Notes: generated by a model from the letters alone, not told the origin. 64,000 nucleotides of DNA from Natribaculum luteum (GCF_023008545.1 NZ_CP095399.1:1-64000), one strand, 5' to 3'. Shown: positions 1-9,084, counted from the first letter of the stretch. Numbers and translations are program-made.

Positions 1-20
1 GCGGTCTGTTCTACATATGA

Positions 21-122
21 GTGCTCAAAGAGGCAGCAGAAGCAGTTTTGGAACAGTATTCGGGAAGTCAGTTGGACAGAGACCCGTCAATTGAAGCCAC
101 CATGATCTATGCCGGCGTCTAG
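21..122 (+). other. Short open stretch at the left edge, possible gene remnant
   Basis: A 33-codon open frame follows an in-frame TGA at 18-20 and could begin with the GTG at 21-23. The residues are acidic and look coding, ending in SIEATMIYAGV. It may be the 3' end of a gene that is cut by the window edge or broken by a frameshift. I do not recognise it and it may be noise. Confidence 0.2.
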
Positions 123-190
123 GTAAAGAGGTGTATTTAGGTAGACTAATCGGTTAGGCCAATCAATAAACCCACCTAGGAGGACTAGCG

Positions 191-202
191 AAAAACTATA
201 AT
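191..202 (+). promoter_or_regulatory. TATA-like promoter element of parA
   Basis: The A/T run AAAAACTATAAT is centred about 28 bases before the parA ATG at 225. That is the spacing expected for a haloarchaeal leaderless transcript, with a purine-rich stretch just upstream as a possible BRE. There is no Shine-Dalgarno sequence in front of the start. Confidence 0.5.
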
Positions 203-224
203 CAATCAGTTCATCCGATAATAC

Positions 225-1076
225 ATGCTTACTTATGCCACGTATTCGGAGGCTGGCGGCGTTGGAAAGACAACACTTGCTGCATCACTCGCTGACGAAC
301 ACACCCGCGTCGGTCGCAACGTCCTGACAGTCGACCTTGATCCACAGTACGGATCGCTGACTCACTTACTCGGCGTCGATGCCCCACGCGACGATGGCGA
401 CGCAGACAACTTGGCTCGCCATTTGATCGACCGGCCGAAAGGAGACTTCAACGAGCTCATCCTCGAGACTGATTTCGGATTCGATGTCGTCCCAAGCCAC
501 AACATGATGGAGCGACTCGGTGATCTCCTGACTCGAGCCGAGCAGATGGCCGCCGATCTCGACGAGGACTTTGATCCAACCGACCAGCTGCGACGTGTCC
601 TCCTCGAAGCTGGCGTCCCCAGCGAGTATGACACAATCATCATCGATCCGCCAGCAACTGCGGGACCACACCTCTACAACGCAGTTAACGCGACGCGATC
701 GCTAGTGATCCCGATCGAGCCGACGGGGAAAGGGATGCAAAGTATCTACGGCCTCGAAGAGCTCGTCGACGGCCTTGAAGGCACCATCTCGAACGGCGAT
801 GAGCAGGTCGAGATCGGAGTCCTCGCGGGAGTCCCGAACGGCATCGGTCGAACAAGTGACCAACAGGAGTACCTCGAGGAAATCCGTAACCGCGGCTATC
901 CAGCACCGGTCGCGATTCGTACTCGGGAGTCGCTATTCCAAGGCTGCTGGAAAGAGCAGTGTACTCCTCGCTACTACGTTGAGCACCACCGTGATCGGAA
1001 ACGCGACCATGAGATGGAGACGCTCGAGAAGTTAGAGCAACTGGCTGCAGAGATCACAGAGGTCGGTGAACGATGA
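225..1076 (+). CDS. parA: ParA/Soj-family partition ATPase
   Basis: This 283-residue protein is a P-loop ATPase of the ParA/MinD superfamily, which in plasmids drives active segregation. A deviant Walker A motif, EAGGVGKTTLA, lies at residues 9-19, the switch region VDLDPQ at 36-41, and the hydrophobic Walker B with a terminal aspartate, IIIDPPA, at 138-144. Length and motif order fit a stand-alone plasmid ParA without an N-terminal helix-turn-helix. The start is supported by the TATA-like element 28 bases upstream. The stop codon overlaps the ATG of the next gene, so the two are probably translationally coupled. The nearby origin and orc1 gene support a role in partition rather than in cell-division or flagellar positioning, but the exact role is inferred. 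Confidence 0.88.
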   Translation: MLTYATYSEAGGVGKTTLAASLADEHTRVGRNVLTVDLDPQYGSLTHLLGVDAPRDDGDADNLARHLIDRPKGDFNELILETDFGFDVVPSHNMMERLGDLLTRAEQMAADLDEDFDPTDQLRRVLLEAGVPSEYDTIIIDPPATAGPHLYNAVNATRSLVIPIEPTGKGMQSIYGLEELVDGLEGTISNGDEQVEIGVLAGVPNGIGRTSDQQEYLEEIRNRGYPAPVAIRTRESLFQGCWKEQCTPRYYVEHHRDRKRDHEMETLEKLEQLAAEITEVGER

Positions 1077-1519
1077 AGAAAGGAGCTGGCAGCGATCCGT
1101 TTAGCGATAACGTCGACGACACGGATGACCAGAACGAGGAGGACGTCGACGACGTTGTCGATAATGCCCTCAAAGAGGAACCCGAGGACGAAATAATCAC
1201 TGACGATGCCGCTATCGAGGAAGTAGTCGAGACTGCTAACGATGGAGTCGTGCCAGAGCTTCCTCAATCAGGCCGTGATGATGGCGGTGTTCCTTGGGTC
1301 TATACGCGGGATAACGTCAAACAGGACCGAGATATGGTCCAGTTCTATCTTCGCAGCAGCGTCCAAGATGTCGAGGGGAAACTCGTTGGCGCGGTCGAAG
1401 ACGAACTCGGGACCAATGTCTCGAAGACGGACGTTCGAGAGGCTGCGTATGTCGCTGCGATGCGGCGGCCAGAGATCGTTGCTGAGGAACTCGAACGCTG
1501 GGGCTTCGAGACCGAGTGA
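1073..1519 (+). CDS. Small ParA-linked protein, putative partition partner
   Basis: The gene overlaps the parA stop by four bases (ATGA), which is typical of a two-gene partition operon. The 148-residue product has a very acidic, probably disordered N-terminal half (residues 1-75) and a helical C-terminal part (about 85-148) that could bind DNA or pack as a ribbon-helix-helix or winged helix. It has no recognisable ParB nuclease or HTH motif. A centromere-binding partner of ParA is the likeliest role, based on position only. The recipient site (parS) was not identified. Confidence 0.7.
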   Translation: MKKGAGSDPFSDNVDDTDDQNEEDVDDVVDNALKEEPEDEIITDDAAIEEVVETANDGVVPELPQSGRDDGGVPWVYTRDNVKQDRDMVQFYLRSSVQDVEGKLVGAVEDELGTNVSKTDVREAAYVAAMRRPEIVAEELERWGFETE

Positions 1520-1639
1520 GGTTCTCGAGGACTGAACGGACACCCCCCATATTTCATGAGTGTTTGAGAGTGCGTTATTTTGGAGGAAATAAATTAGTAC
1601 TGTGAATCAATAACGTTCAAAGAATATAGAGTTCGACGC

Positions 1640-1864
1640 CCCCCTCCCCCCACTTTTCACGAGAGTTCGAAACAAGTGGGACGGCCAAAGAAATTGTCTG
1701 TGCTTCTCATAGAGTAAGTATCTAATGAATAGAAAGATTCTATGTCTAGTGCGGTTCTGGTTTTTTACATAGACACTTATAATTTTCTCTATTCAATACT
1801 CTCGGTCTCAGTCTTACCCATAGGCTTGATATCAAAAACACTCGTGAAAAGTGGGGGGAGGGGG
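1640..1864. other. Candidate replication origin 1: perfect 24-bp inverted repeat around an AT-rich core
   Basis: The same 24-base sequence occurs at 1640-1663 and, inverted, at 1841-1864. Each arm ends in a long C/G run (a G-string on the opposite strand) and has the inner core CCACTTTTCACGAG. The 177 bases between the arms are A/T-rich, especially 1685-1800, as expected for a duplex-unwinding element. The pair lies between parA and an orc1/cdc6 gene. Haloarchaeal origins typically have inverted origin-recognition boxes with a terminal G-string beside the initiator gene, so this fits well. No coding sequence was seen in 1520-1942. Because the adjacent initiator gene is broken, this origin may be silent or driven in trans. 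Confidence 0.65.
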
Positions 1865-2654
1865 TTGGGATGCCGACCGACAAATGAGACGAATGAAGCT
1901 CATGAAACTCGTGAACTAGTGGTTTTATTATTCCTAGTTTGAATGTTGCTTGTAATGGGACTCGAGCCATTCACTCGTGACTCGACTATCTTTCGCGACG
2001 AGAATGTCCTTCGCGATAGTTACACCCCGCAGACGCTAATTGAGCGAGATGATGAGTTAATGGCCTATCAATCCGCTCTTCGGCCTGTTGTGAACGGTGC
2101 ACAACCAAAGAACCTCTTCCTCTATGGCCAAACCGGTGTTGGGAAAACGCTCGCAACGAAGTTGGTCCTTGAACGTCTTTCCACCGATCTCGAGCCAATG
2201 GATGATGTCGATTTACACACCGTCTTTCTCAACTGTAAATCTCTTTCCTCGAGTTATCAAGTCGCTGCAAATCTTGTAAATGAATTTCGCGAACCCGACG
2301 ACAAGATCAAGACCACTGGCTACCCCTCGGGTATGATCAATCAAATGCTCTGGGACCATCTAAACGATCTCGAGGCAACCCACTGTTTGATTGTCTTGGA
2401 TGAAGTTGATTCGATTGGTAACGACGACGACATTCTCTACCAGGTTCCTCGGGCAAACGACAACAATCTAGTCGAAAATACTCAGGTCGGTGTTATCGGT
2501 ATCTCGAATGATTTCACCTTCCGAGATAATCTCTCGGCTCGAGTGAAGGATTCGCTATGCGATGAGGAGATTCTGTTTTCTCCTTACGACGCAAACCAGC
2601 TTCGGCGAATTCTGGAACAACGATCCGAACAAGCGTTTCACGATGATGTCCTCG

Positions 2655-3774
2655 TGCCTTGTTGAACGCAAGACGGCATCGGGGTGGGGTTGCTGATCTA
2701 CAATTTCACGACGTTAGAGACGGCTTTTCGACCTCAGAAGATGCAGTAGCTGTCAGTCACAGCGATTGCTGATGAGTCAAAACTATGGTACCTTGCTCCG
2801 TTGTTCCGGTGACGACGGCGATGCCTCTCCCGGATACGTCCGGAAAAGGGGAGCAGGCGGCGAGCCCTAACTCGCCGCCTGCGTTAGGTTATGCACGATG
2901 CACTTGCGAGTTAGCTCCCGGAACTGGCCGTGCCAGCTCCGGGAGCGGAGCTTCTCGCCGTCGTCTTGCTTCAACTGCGAGAAGCCGGTTTCACTCATCC
3001 AGCGCTGGTTGTAGTCATCGTTCATTCGTGCGTTGTGGGCCTTCTGCAACGGTGTCTGCTCCCTGTGCTTGATCAACGGTCGCGTTGACTCGGAGCGACA
3101 CTCCTCACGGAGGTCGCTCCACGAGTAGTTCGCGTCAGCAGACAACACACGCAGGTCTTCCGCGTTCCGGCGGAAGACCTGCATCCCGATGTGGCCGTCC
3201 CAGGCCTTCTGCGTCGTAAAATGAACGTCCTTGATCGCCAGTGAGTTCACGTCGATCAAGATCGTTGTCTTCATCGACTGGAATGAGTAGTTCGCTCGGT
3301 CGCGGTAGTGGTAGCTGGTTTGATCGCGCTGGAAGCCACTTGCATCAATCGCAGCTTCACCACTCCAGCCCGCCTGCTCCGCCGAAGCGCGGAGCAGGCG
3401 GCGCAGTTCACGCATCTGATACTCCTGCTCCCACCGACAGAACGAGCTGTAGTGCGGTGCCTCGTCGAGATCGAACACAGCAAGAACACCTGGCATCTCG
3501 TTGAGGTAGTCTTCAGTCTCACGGAGGCTCTTCTCCAGTTCGACGCGGAACAGAATTAACGCGATCTGTGTCCACTTGGCGTACCCGTCCGCGCCATCCG
3601 GCGCGGCGGGTACGTCCGGATCGTCAACGTGCTGTTTGGCAAGGTCTCGACACATTCGCGCTAGTCGTCTGAGCGATGCCATATCGCCAGACGGCGTCCA
3701 TTTCCCGGTTAATCTGACGGAACCTTCCTGTGAGAACGTCTGAAGTTGCCGTCAATCGGCGGCAAAACAAGGCA
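2655..3774. mobile_element. ISH1-type insertion sequence (IS5 family), 1120 bp
   Basis: The element is bounded by perfect 9-bp terminal inverted repeats, TGCCTTGTT at 2655-2663 and AACAAGGCA at 3766-3774. The 8-bp direct duplication TGTCCTCG lies immediately outside at 2647-2654 and 3775-3782. It carries one transposase gene on the minus strand. Length, repeat length and duplication length all match what is known of ISH1-group elements. The clean ends and intact transposase suggest a recent insertion that is still capable of moving. Confidence 0.93.
2867..3682 (-). CDS. ISH1-type IS5-family DDE transposase
   Basis: The 271-residue protein is full length for ISH1-group transposases. Candidate catalytic residues are the D in AIDASGF, the D in LSADANYSW and the E in MSETGFSQL, in the order and rough spacing of an IS5-family DDE fold. 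It catalyses cut-and-paste movement of its own element by binding the terminal repeats. It runs opposite to the interrupted orc1/cdc6 gene and ends about 210 bases from the left terminus of the element. No frameshift or premature stop was seen. Confidence 0.93.
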   Translation of the reverse strand: MASLRRLARMCRDLAKQHVDDPDVPAAPDGADGYAKWTQIALILFRVELEKSLRETEDYLNEMPGVLAVFDLDEAPHYSSFCRWEQEYQMRELRRLLRASAEQAGWSGEAAIDASGFQRDQTSYHYRDRANYSFQSMKTTILIDVNSLAIKDVHFTTQKAWDGHIGMQVFRRNAEDLRVLSADANYSWSDLREECRSESTRPLIKHREQTPLQKAHNARMNDDYNQRWMSETGFSQLKQDDGEKLRSRSWHGQFRELTRKCIVHNLTQAAS

Positions 3775-4365
3775 TGTCCTCGACGAGAACGTAATCCCGC
3801 TGGCCGCCGCATTCGCCGGCCAGAGTAGCGGATCTGCACGGCAGGCGCTTCTCCGACTCTATAAAGCAGGGGATATCGCTCGCGACGAAGGTGCAGAAAT
3901 GGTAACTGAGCGCCATGTTCGAGAGGCCGATCGAGCAGTTGAACGCGATAAGGTGTGGGAAGAGTTGTTGCGAGTACCGACGCACTCGAAGCTCACATTA
4001 TACGCGCTATTGACGCTTGAGACCGAAAATAAACTCCCCGCAAAGCGCTCCGCGATTTACAAACGGTATCGGATCGCGGCGGATCGGATCGGTATTGACC
4101 CTCGTACTGATCGGACGGTCCATGACCGACTCTCGCAGTTGACATTAAAAGGGTTTCTTGATGTTGAAGAAAAGAACAAAGGGCCGAAAGGCGGATCATA
4201 TTACCAATATCAGTTTTCAATTCGGCCAGAACTGGTTACTGAAGCTCTTTCTGAGGATTCCCGAGTTAGTGAACTATTCGACTAACCGCACCTAGCCATC
4301 GCGTTTGAGGTGGTACCTGGAATCCATAGACTCAACCCGATTGGCCCCTTCGAACTACACACCGA

Positions 4366-5784
4366 ATGCGGATCGATTTCGACGACGGGACACTCGTGCT
4401 CCAAGATGCGCCTGCCGAGGTCCCCTTTGCGGAGTGGGACGATCGCATTGATGAGTACCGCGTGCAGGCCTATCGGTATCGGAAACTTCTCGAGTGGGCT
4501 GGTGGCTGGTCCGACAGCAACGGACAGACAACACTCCAAGATGCATTACCACGTTCTATATCTCTCCACGATGCTGCCCGAAGCTATCCAGAACTCGATC
4601 TGACACCGGCGCTCCACATCGAACCGCGTGACTACCAGCAGGCCGCCCTCGACGCCTGGATCGACCACAGCCGTCGAGGGAGTGTTGTTCTCCCGACTGG
4701 CAGCGGGAAGACCTTTCTTGGACTGCAGGCAATCGCTGACGCCGGCGTGAGTGCGCTTGTCGTGACACCGACGATTGACCTGATGAATCAGTGGCACGCC
4801 ACACTCACCAACGCCTTTAGCGATCAAATCACAGAGCCGATCGGCGTTCTCGGCGGCGGCAGCCACGAAGTCACCGCGATTACCGTCACCACCTACGATA
4901 GCGCCTATCGCTACATCAACGAATACGGCGACCAGTTCGGCTTACTCGTCGTCGACGAAGAACATCACCTGCCAGCGCCGACATACCGGCAGATTCCCGA
5001 GATGACGATTGCACCGTATCGGTTGGGACTGACTGCTACCTACGAACGGCCTGACGGAAAGCATGAGCTCCTCGAGGATCTCATCGGTCCGGTTGTTTAT
5101 GAAGAGGCTGTCGACGAACTTGCTGGCGAGTACCTCAGCGAGTACGAAACCATCCACATGTCTGTCGAGCTCACGCCAGAGGAACGGGAGACATACGACG
5201 AGGAGTACCAGATCTATCGCGACTTCGTCGATAGCCACGAGTTTGATCTCTGGAAAGAGGAGGGTTATCAGGAGTTCCTCAAACGGACGTCCTACGATCC
5301 GAAGGGACGGCGGGCACTCATCGCCAAGCAGCGCGCCGAACGCATCGCCCGAACGGCAGAGAAAAAACTCGAGACGCTCGACAACCTGCTCAAACGCCAC
5401 CACGACGACCGCGCGATCATCTTCACTGCGAACAATGACTTCGCCTACGAAATCTCTCAGGAATTTATCGTCCCCTGCATCACCCATCAAACGAAGACGG
5501 ACGAGCGCACCGAGATTCTCGAGCGGTTTCGGACTGGCGAGTACTCGATGCTGGCAACGTCACAGGTGCTCGACGAGGGGATTGACGTTCCCGCTGCGAA
5601 CGTGGGGATCATCTTGTCGGGAAGCGCTTCGAAGCGGCAGTATGCCCAGCGGCTTGGACGCATCCTCCGGCCGACAGATGACCGCCAACCGGCCCGACTC
5701 TATGAGATCATCACGGCAGATACGATGGAAACGTACGTGTCCCAACAGCGCCGACAGGGGGTGACGACGAATGTTGACGGCTGA
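4366..5784 (+). CDS. XPB/Rad25-like superfamily 2 DNA helicase
   Basis: The 472-residue protein has Walker A PTGSGKT at 110-116, a DEEH box at 197-200, motif III-like TATYERPD at 223-230, and motif VI QRLGRILRP near residue 433. The small N-terminal region and an ERPD where XPB carries its RED loop fit an archaeal XPB. In archaea XPB opens DNA and works with the nuclease Bax1 in a repair-like reaction. That partner is encoded directly downstream with a 14-base overlap, so the two are probably translated as a unit. No promoter was assigned; the start ATG lies 80 bases after the orc1 remnant. A plasmid copy next to the origin may serve local DNA repair or replication restart, which is inference. 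Confidence 0.88.
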   Translation: MRIDFDDGTLVLQDAPAEVPFAEWDDRIDEYRVQAYRYRKLLEWAGGWSDSNGQTTLQDALPRSISLHDAARSYPELDLTPALHIEPRDYQQAALDAWIDHSRRGSVVLPTGSGKTFLGLQAIADAGVSALVVTPTIDLMNQWHATLTNAFSDQITEPIGVLGGGSHEVTAITVTTYDSAYRYINEYGDQFGLLVVDEEHHLPAPTYRQIPEMTIAPYRLGLTATYERPDGKHELLEDLIGPVVYEEAVDELAGEYLSEYETIHMSVELTPEERETYDEEYQIYRDFVDSHEFDLWKEEGYQEFLKRTSYDPKGRRALIAKQRAERIARTAEKKLETLDNLLKRHHDDRAIIFTANNDFAYEISQEFIVPCITHQTKTDERTEILERFRTGEYSMLATSQVLDEGIDVPAANVGIILSGSASKRQYAQRLGRILRPTDDRQPARLYEIITADTMETYVSQQRRQGVTTNVDG

Positions 5785-7102
5785 TCTGGCTCGCTCTCGT
5801 ACCACCGGCGATGCGATCAAGCCGCTGTTTATCGATCCAACGGACGAGAACTATCGAGAGACGGCACGCGAACTCATTGCGCTGTTCGATGCCCATCTCG
5901 GTGAGCCGAAAGGCGATCTCGAAGACGCGATCGACGAACTCACTGTAGCGGATACCGACTACAAGATCGTCCAGGGACTGGCGAAACTGTTTCTCGACGA
6001 GTGTGAGTTCGAAGTCATGTCTCCAGTTGAGCCTCATGAGATCCGCCAGCACTTGTTCGAGAAAGCGAACGAGCGGTATCCGGTTGTTCGCCAGCCTACG
6101 CTCGGTGACGACACACAGAGGATCGAGGTGTATAGTGCAGTTGCTGATGAGTTGGGTATCACACTCGAAGCATGCTACCGCGGGATGTATGCTGACCTCG
6201 AGGAAAACAAACGACTTGTCCAGATCGGCACACGGACCGCTGACCAGTATGCCGGTGCTGGCGAGCAATCGACTACGACCACGACACTGACTGGCAGTAG
6301 CGATGGCGAGTACGAACACACTGACCTGACGGTCGACTGGCTGGTCACTCGCTACAATCTTGCGCTCGCCCAGGCAGTCCTCTACGATGCGACCGAGATG
6401 CGAATCCGTGTCTGGGATCATTTCGGGACGGTATTCAGCTACGTCAAACTCTTCGGACTGATGCATCGGATCTATCCGATCGATTCTGATGGCAAGCGTG
6501 TCGAACGAACTGACCGTGCCGATGGCTACGAGGCCATACTTGACGGGCCAGCGTCGTTGTTCTCTCAATCGCAAAAGTACGGCATCCGGTTGGCGAACTT
6601 TCTGCCAGCATTGCCCCTCTGTGACCGCTGGGAGATGACTGCCACAGTACTTATTGATGAGACAGCGGGTGAGACACGGCAACTCAGGCTGGACGACACT
6701 GACGAACTCGATTCACACTACAGTACTGGCAAGCGGTTCGATAGCGATCTTGAGCAGACACTCGCCCAGAAATGGGAGCGAGCGACCACGGACTGGGAGT
6801 TACTACGCGAAAACGATGTGTTTGACCTCGGTGATGAGGTGATGATCCCCGATTTCGCGATCGAGCATCCGGACGGTCGGCGAGCGATTCTCGAGATCAT
6901 CGGATTCTGGACACCCGAATATCTCGAGTCGAAGCTGAAGAAAATACGCCAGGCAGATGCTGAGAATCTCCTTGTCGCAGTCTCTGAACAGTTAGACTGC
7001 TCGAATGATGACTTCGGTGAAACGAGCGAGCGGGTGCTCTGGTTCAAAACTGGGATTCACGTCTATGACCTGGTTGAACTGGCAGAAGAGTATTCGATTT
7101 GA
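5771..7102 (+). CDS. Bax1-like nuclease (DUF790), partner of XPB
   Basis: The 443-residue protein matches the layout of the DUF790/Bax1 family: an N-terminal domain, a middle region starting near YRGMYADLEENKRL and LVTRYNLALAQ, and a C-terminal PD-(D/E)XK-like nuclease core, visible as MIPDFAIEHPDGR followed by AILEIIGFW. Bax1 binds XPB and cuts the DNA fork that XPB opens. The gene begins 14 bases before the XPB stop, which supports co-translation. Its last 17 codons and the following bases recur as a second copy at 9085-9148, beyond the second orc1 gene. The nuclease assignment is from family knowledge. Confidence 0.87.
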   Translation: MLTADLARSRTTGDAIKPLFIDPTDENYRETARELIALFDAHLGEPKGDLEDAIDELTVADTDYKIVQGLAKLFLDECEFEVMSPVEPHEIRQHLFEKANERYPVVRQPTLGDDTQRIEVYSAVADELGITLEACYRGMYADLEENKRLVQIGTRTADQYAGAGEQSTTTTTLTGSSDGEYEHTDLTVDWLVTRYNLALAQAVLYDATEMRIRVWDHFGTVFSYVKLFGLMHRIYPIDSDGKRVERTDRADGYEAILDGPASLFSQSQKYGIRLANFLPALPLCDRWEMTATVLIDETAGETRQLRLDDTDELDSHYSTGKRFDSDLEQTLAQKWERATTDWELLRENDVFDLGDEVMIPDFAIEHPDGRRAILEIIGFWTPEYLESKLKKIRQADAENLLVAVSEQLDCSNDDFGETSERVLWFKTGIHVYDLVELAEEYSI

Positions 7103-7115
7103 GAACGGAACTCTC
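7052..7115. repeat. 64-bp direct repeat, left copy (3' end of the Bax1-like gene)
   Basis: This stretch covers the last codons, stop and 13 following bases of the Bax1-like gene. It recurs at 9085-9148 in the same orientation with 61 of 64 bases the same. The two copies bracket the second orc1 gene and its repeat cluster, so they look like the scar of an insertion, a recombination-driven duplication or a replicon fusion. Confidence 0.85.
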
Positions 7116-7134
7116 CAGACGAGTTCACGACTCA

Positions 7135-7156
7135 ACACCACTATGTCCGCAGTAAT
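7135..7156 (+). repeat. Outlying copy of the origin-2 repeat downstream of orc1
   Basis: The sequence ACACCACTATGTCCGCAGTA matches the repeats found at 8451-9065. It lies just past the 3' end of the second orc1 gene, so repeats occur on both sides of the initiator gene. It is probably an Orc1 binding site. Confidence 0.6.
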
Positions 7157-7169
7157 ATCAGAATCAGGC

Positions 7170-8414
7170 TCAGGTGTACCGTTCGAGCGTCGTGTCTTCA
7201 GTAAAGATATCGGCTATTGACTCATGTATACCGACCTCTGTGATAGTCTCATCAAGTGCATTAAGAATCATGTTGATATCCATATCAACAGAATATTCTC
7301 GATAAGTTCCACCACGCCGTCCTTCATTTCGTTCGACAGCGGAGATGATTCCTAACATAGAGAGTTCACCGAGATGGTCGCGCATCCGACGAGGAACAAG
7401 CGGATCAACCCCAATCTGTTTGGCAAAGCTGGTGTATCTGGGCCGAATATCTCGAGACCGAACTGGTGTCTCCTCCTCCTCTTTGTCAAGTGTGATGAGT
7501 GCATAGAGAACGAGATGACCGTGTTGAGTCAATCCGGAGATTCCTTCGCGAATTCGTCCTCGCTCAAGTTCATTTCTAGCATCTCGGACAAGATCTTCTG
7601 TAATCGTCTTGGTATCACGGTCTCGTGCAAGATCACCAGTTTTCATCAAAAGATCCAATGACTGGCGGGCGTCACCGGCGTCTTTAGCACCGTATGCAGC
7701 ACAGAGTTCAATAACACCGTCAGTGAGAACACCATCATAGAAGGCTACGTCTGCGCGCTGACGAAGGATCTGGATGAGTTCCTGGGCATCATATGCCGGG
7801 AACTGTATCTCTTCCTCACACAGGGAACTCTTGACTTTCGGCGAGAGATTATCACGAAAGGAAAAGTCGTTCGAGATCCCGATAATCCCAATTTTCGCTT
7901 TGGATAGATTTCCGTTCGCACGGGCTCGAGGAAGTTGGTAGAGAATGCTATCATCATTGATGTGGTCAACCTCATCAAGAACGATAAGGATCGTACCACC
8001 ACATTTGTCGAGTTCTTCCCATAGCATATCATAGACAGTGGAACGAGGATATCCAGTTGTAGAGATCTGATTTGATTCGTCCCTGAATTTATTGACGAGT
8101 CTTGTTGCGATTTGATAGCTGCTTGAGAGACCATCACAATTTAGCATCTTTACGGTGAGCTTGATATCATCATACTGAGCCGCGTCATCAATTAGATGGT
8201 CAAGAAGAAATCGGGTTCCTGCGGTCTTCCCAACACCGGTCTTTCCATAGAGGAAGATGTTGTTCGGTTGTTCCCCGTTGATTACCGGTTGAAGCGCCGT
8301 TTTGTATCGTTCAAGCTCCTCATCGCGACCAACGAGAGTATCGGGTTGATAGTCTTCCCTCAGTGCGTCTCGGTTCCGGTAAATATCCAGATCCCGCTCG
8401 AACATTCCACCCAT
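7170..8414 (-). CDS. orc1: Orc1/Cdc6-type replication initiator (intact)
   Basis: The 414-residue protein has an AAA+ ATPase core with Walker A GKTGVGKT at 57-64, Walker B ILIVLDEVD around residue 147 and sensor 1 IGIIGISND. Its C-terminal winged helix begins near RDIRPRYTSFAKQIG. It binds origin repeats and loads the MCM helicase. The start at 8414 is supported by a TATA-like TTTTAATATC about 30 bases upstream; an in-frame ATG at 8405 is possible. One copy of the origin repeat (8451-8480) lies directly against this promoter, so the protein may repress its own gene. It is the only complete initiator gene in the window, since the paralogue at 1955-4285 is broken. Confidence 0.95.
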   Translation of the reverse strand: MGGMFERDLDIYRNRDALREDYQPDTLVGRDEELERYKTALQPVINGEQPNNIFLYGKTGVGKTAGTRFLLDHLIDDAAQYDDIKLTVKMLNCDGLSSSYQIATRLVNKFRDESNQISTTGYPRSTVYDMLWEELDKCGGTILIVLDEVDHINDDSILYQLPRARANGNLSKAKIGIIGISNDFSFRDNLSPKVKSSLCEEEIQFPAYDAQELIQILRQRADVAFYDGVLTDGVIELCAAYGAKDAGDARQSLDLLMKTGDLARDRDTKTITEDLVRDARNELERGRIREGISGLTQHGHLVLYALITLDKEEEETPVRSRDIRPRYTSFAKQIGVDPLVPRRMRDHLGELSMLGIISAVERNEGRRGGTYREYSVDMDINMILNALDETITEVGIHESIADIFTEDTTLERYT

Positions 8415-8450
8415 CTGTTTTGGAATACATTTAGAGTGGAAGATATTAAA

Positions 8451-9065
8451 ACCACCCCCTGCCGCAGTGTCCGCCGTTTCCGCTGTTCTGGGAGTTTATA
8501 AAGATACTCAGCACACACCCACCCCACCGTGTCCGCAGTAACTCTCTCAAATAAGGACATACGCTGAGATCAGTATCTAGATAGAGAAAGATTTATTATG
8601 TAGACAGTGGTACTGTCCGAACGATATCTAGAAGCATACTAGTGGTTGTTAGGTGGTTGTATGACAATCGGTTTATCAGCACCACCTCTCCCTTAGTTTC
8701 AGAAGAACTGCGGACGTAGTGGGGTGGGTGTCTCCTTTCAATCTCATATTGTACCTAAGCCTCCTAAACCCCGTCATGAGTCTTGAGCAGGCCAATTTCA
8801 GAAGCCGATATTTTCTAACACCACTATGTCCGCCGTTCTAGTAACATGTTTTCCGAAGAACAGCGGACATGGTGGTGTGTCTGTACTCGTATAGACACCA
8901 CTGTGTCCGTCGTTCCGATAACAGGTCTTCGGAAAGGCCAGATATGATCGTTCATTGCCAGTCAGATCACACCCCTATGTCTGCTGTTATAGTAACATGT
9001 TTTTTCGAAGAATAGCGGACATGGTGGGGTGTCTGTCTTTTCTCACACCACGGTGTCCGCAGTAG
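8451..9065. other. Candidate replication origin 2: cluster of Orc1-type repeats
   Basis: At least nine copies of a repeat with consensus close to CACACCACTATGTCCGC lie here in both orientations: near 8451, 8516, 8707 (inverted), 8818, 8858 (inverted), 8893, 8968, 9012 (inverted) and 9043. The copies at 8516-8539 and 8707-8730 are an inverted pair matching at 21 of 24 positions, with an AT-rich stretch of about 165 bases between them. The pair 8818/8858 flanks ACATGTTTTCCGAAG, and 8968/9012 flanks almost the same spacer. This fits a plasmid origin bound by the adjacent Orc1. No gene was seen here. Confidence 0.8.
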
Positions 9066-9084
9066 TCTCAGTGTTTGAGAACCC

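Larger units (their letters stand above)
1955..4285 (+). pseudogene. Orc1/Cdc6-type initiator gene interrupted by an ISH1-type element
   Basis: The 5' part (1955-2654) encodes the AAA+ core, with Walker A GQTGVGKT, Walker B LIVLDEVD and the sensor-1 region VGVIGISND. The 3' part (3783-4285) encodes the end of the AAA+ lid and a winged-helix DNA-binding domain. Removing 2655-3782 (element plus one target duplication) rejoins the frame exactly to give HDDVLDENVIP and an intact protein of about 400 residues, similar in layout to the intact copy at 7170-8414. The start is taken at the second ATG, 1955, because a TATA-like TTTTATTA sits near 1922-1930; ATG 1943 is in frame. As it stands the product ends a few codons into the element, so the initiator lacks its DNA-binding domain. 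Excision could restore it. Confidence 0.9.

Noticed and set aside
2785-3072. Plus-strand frame within the ISH1-type element
   Set aside because: It is antisense to the transposase gene and rich in serine and arginine, as expected of a shadow frame.
8451-9065. Repeat cluster considered as a CRISPR array
   Set aside because: The copies are short, vary in sequence, occur in both orientations and have unequal spacers, and there are no cas genes; they fit origin repeats instead.
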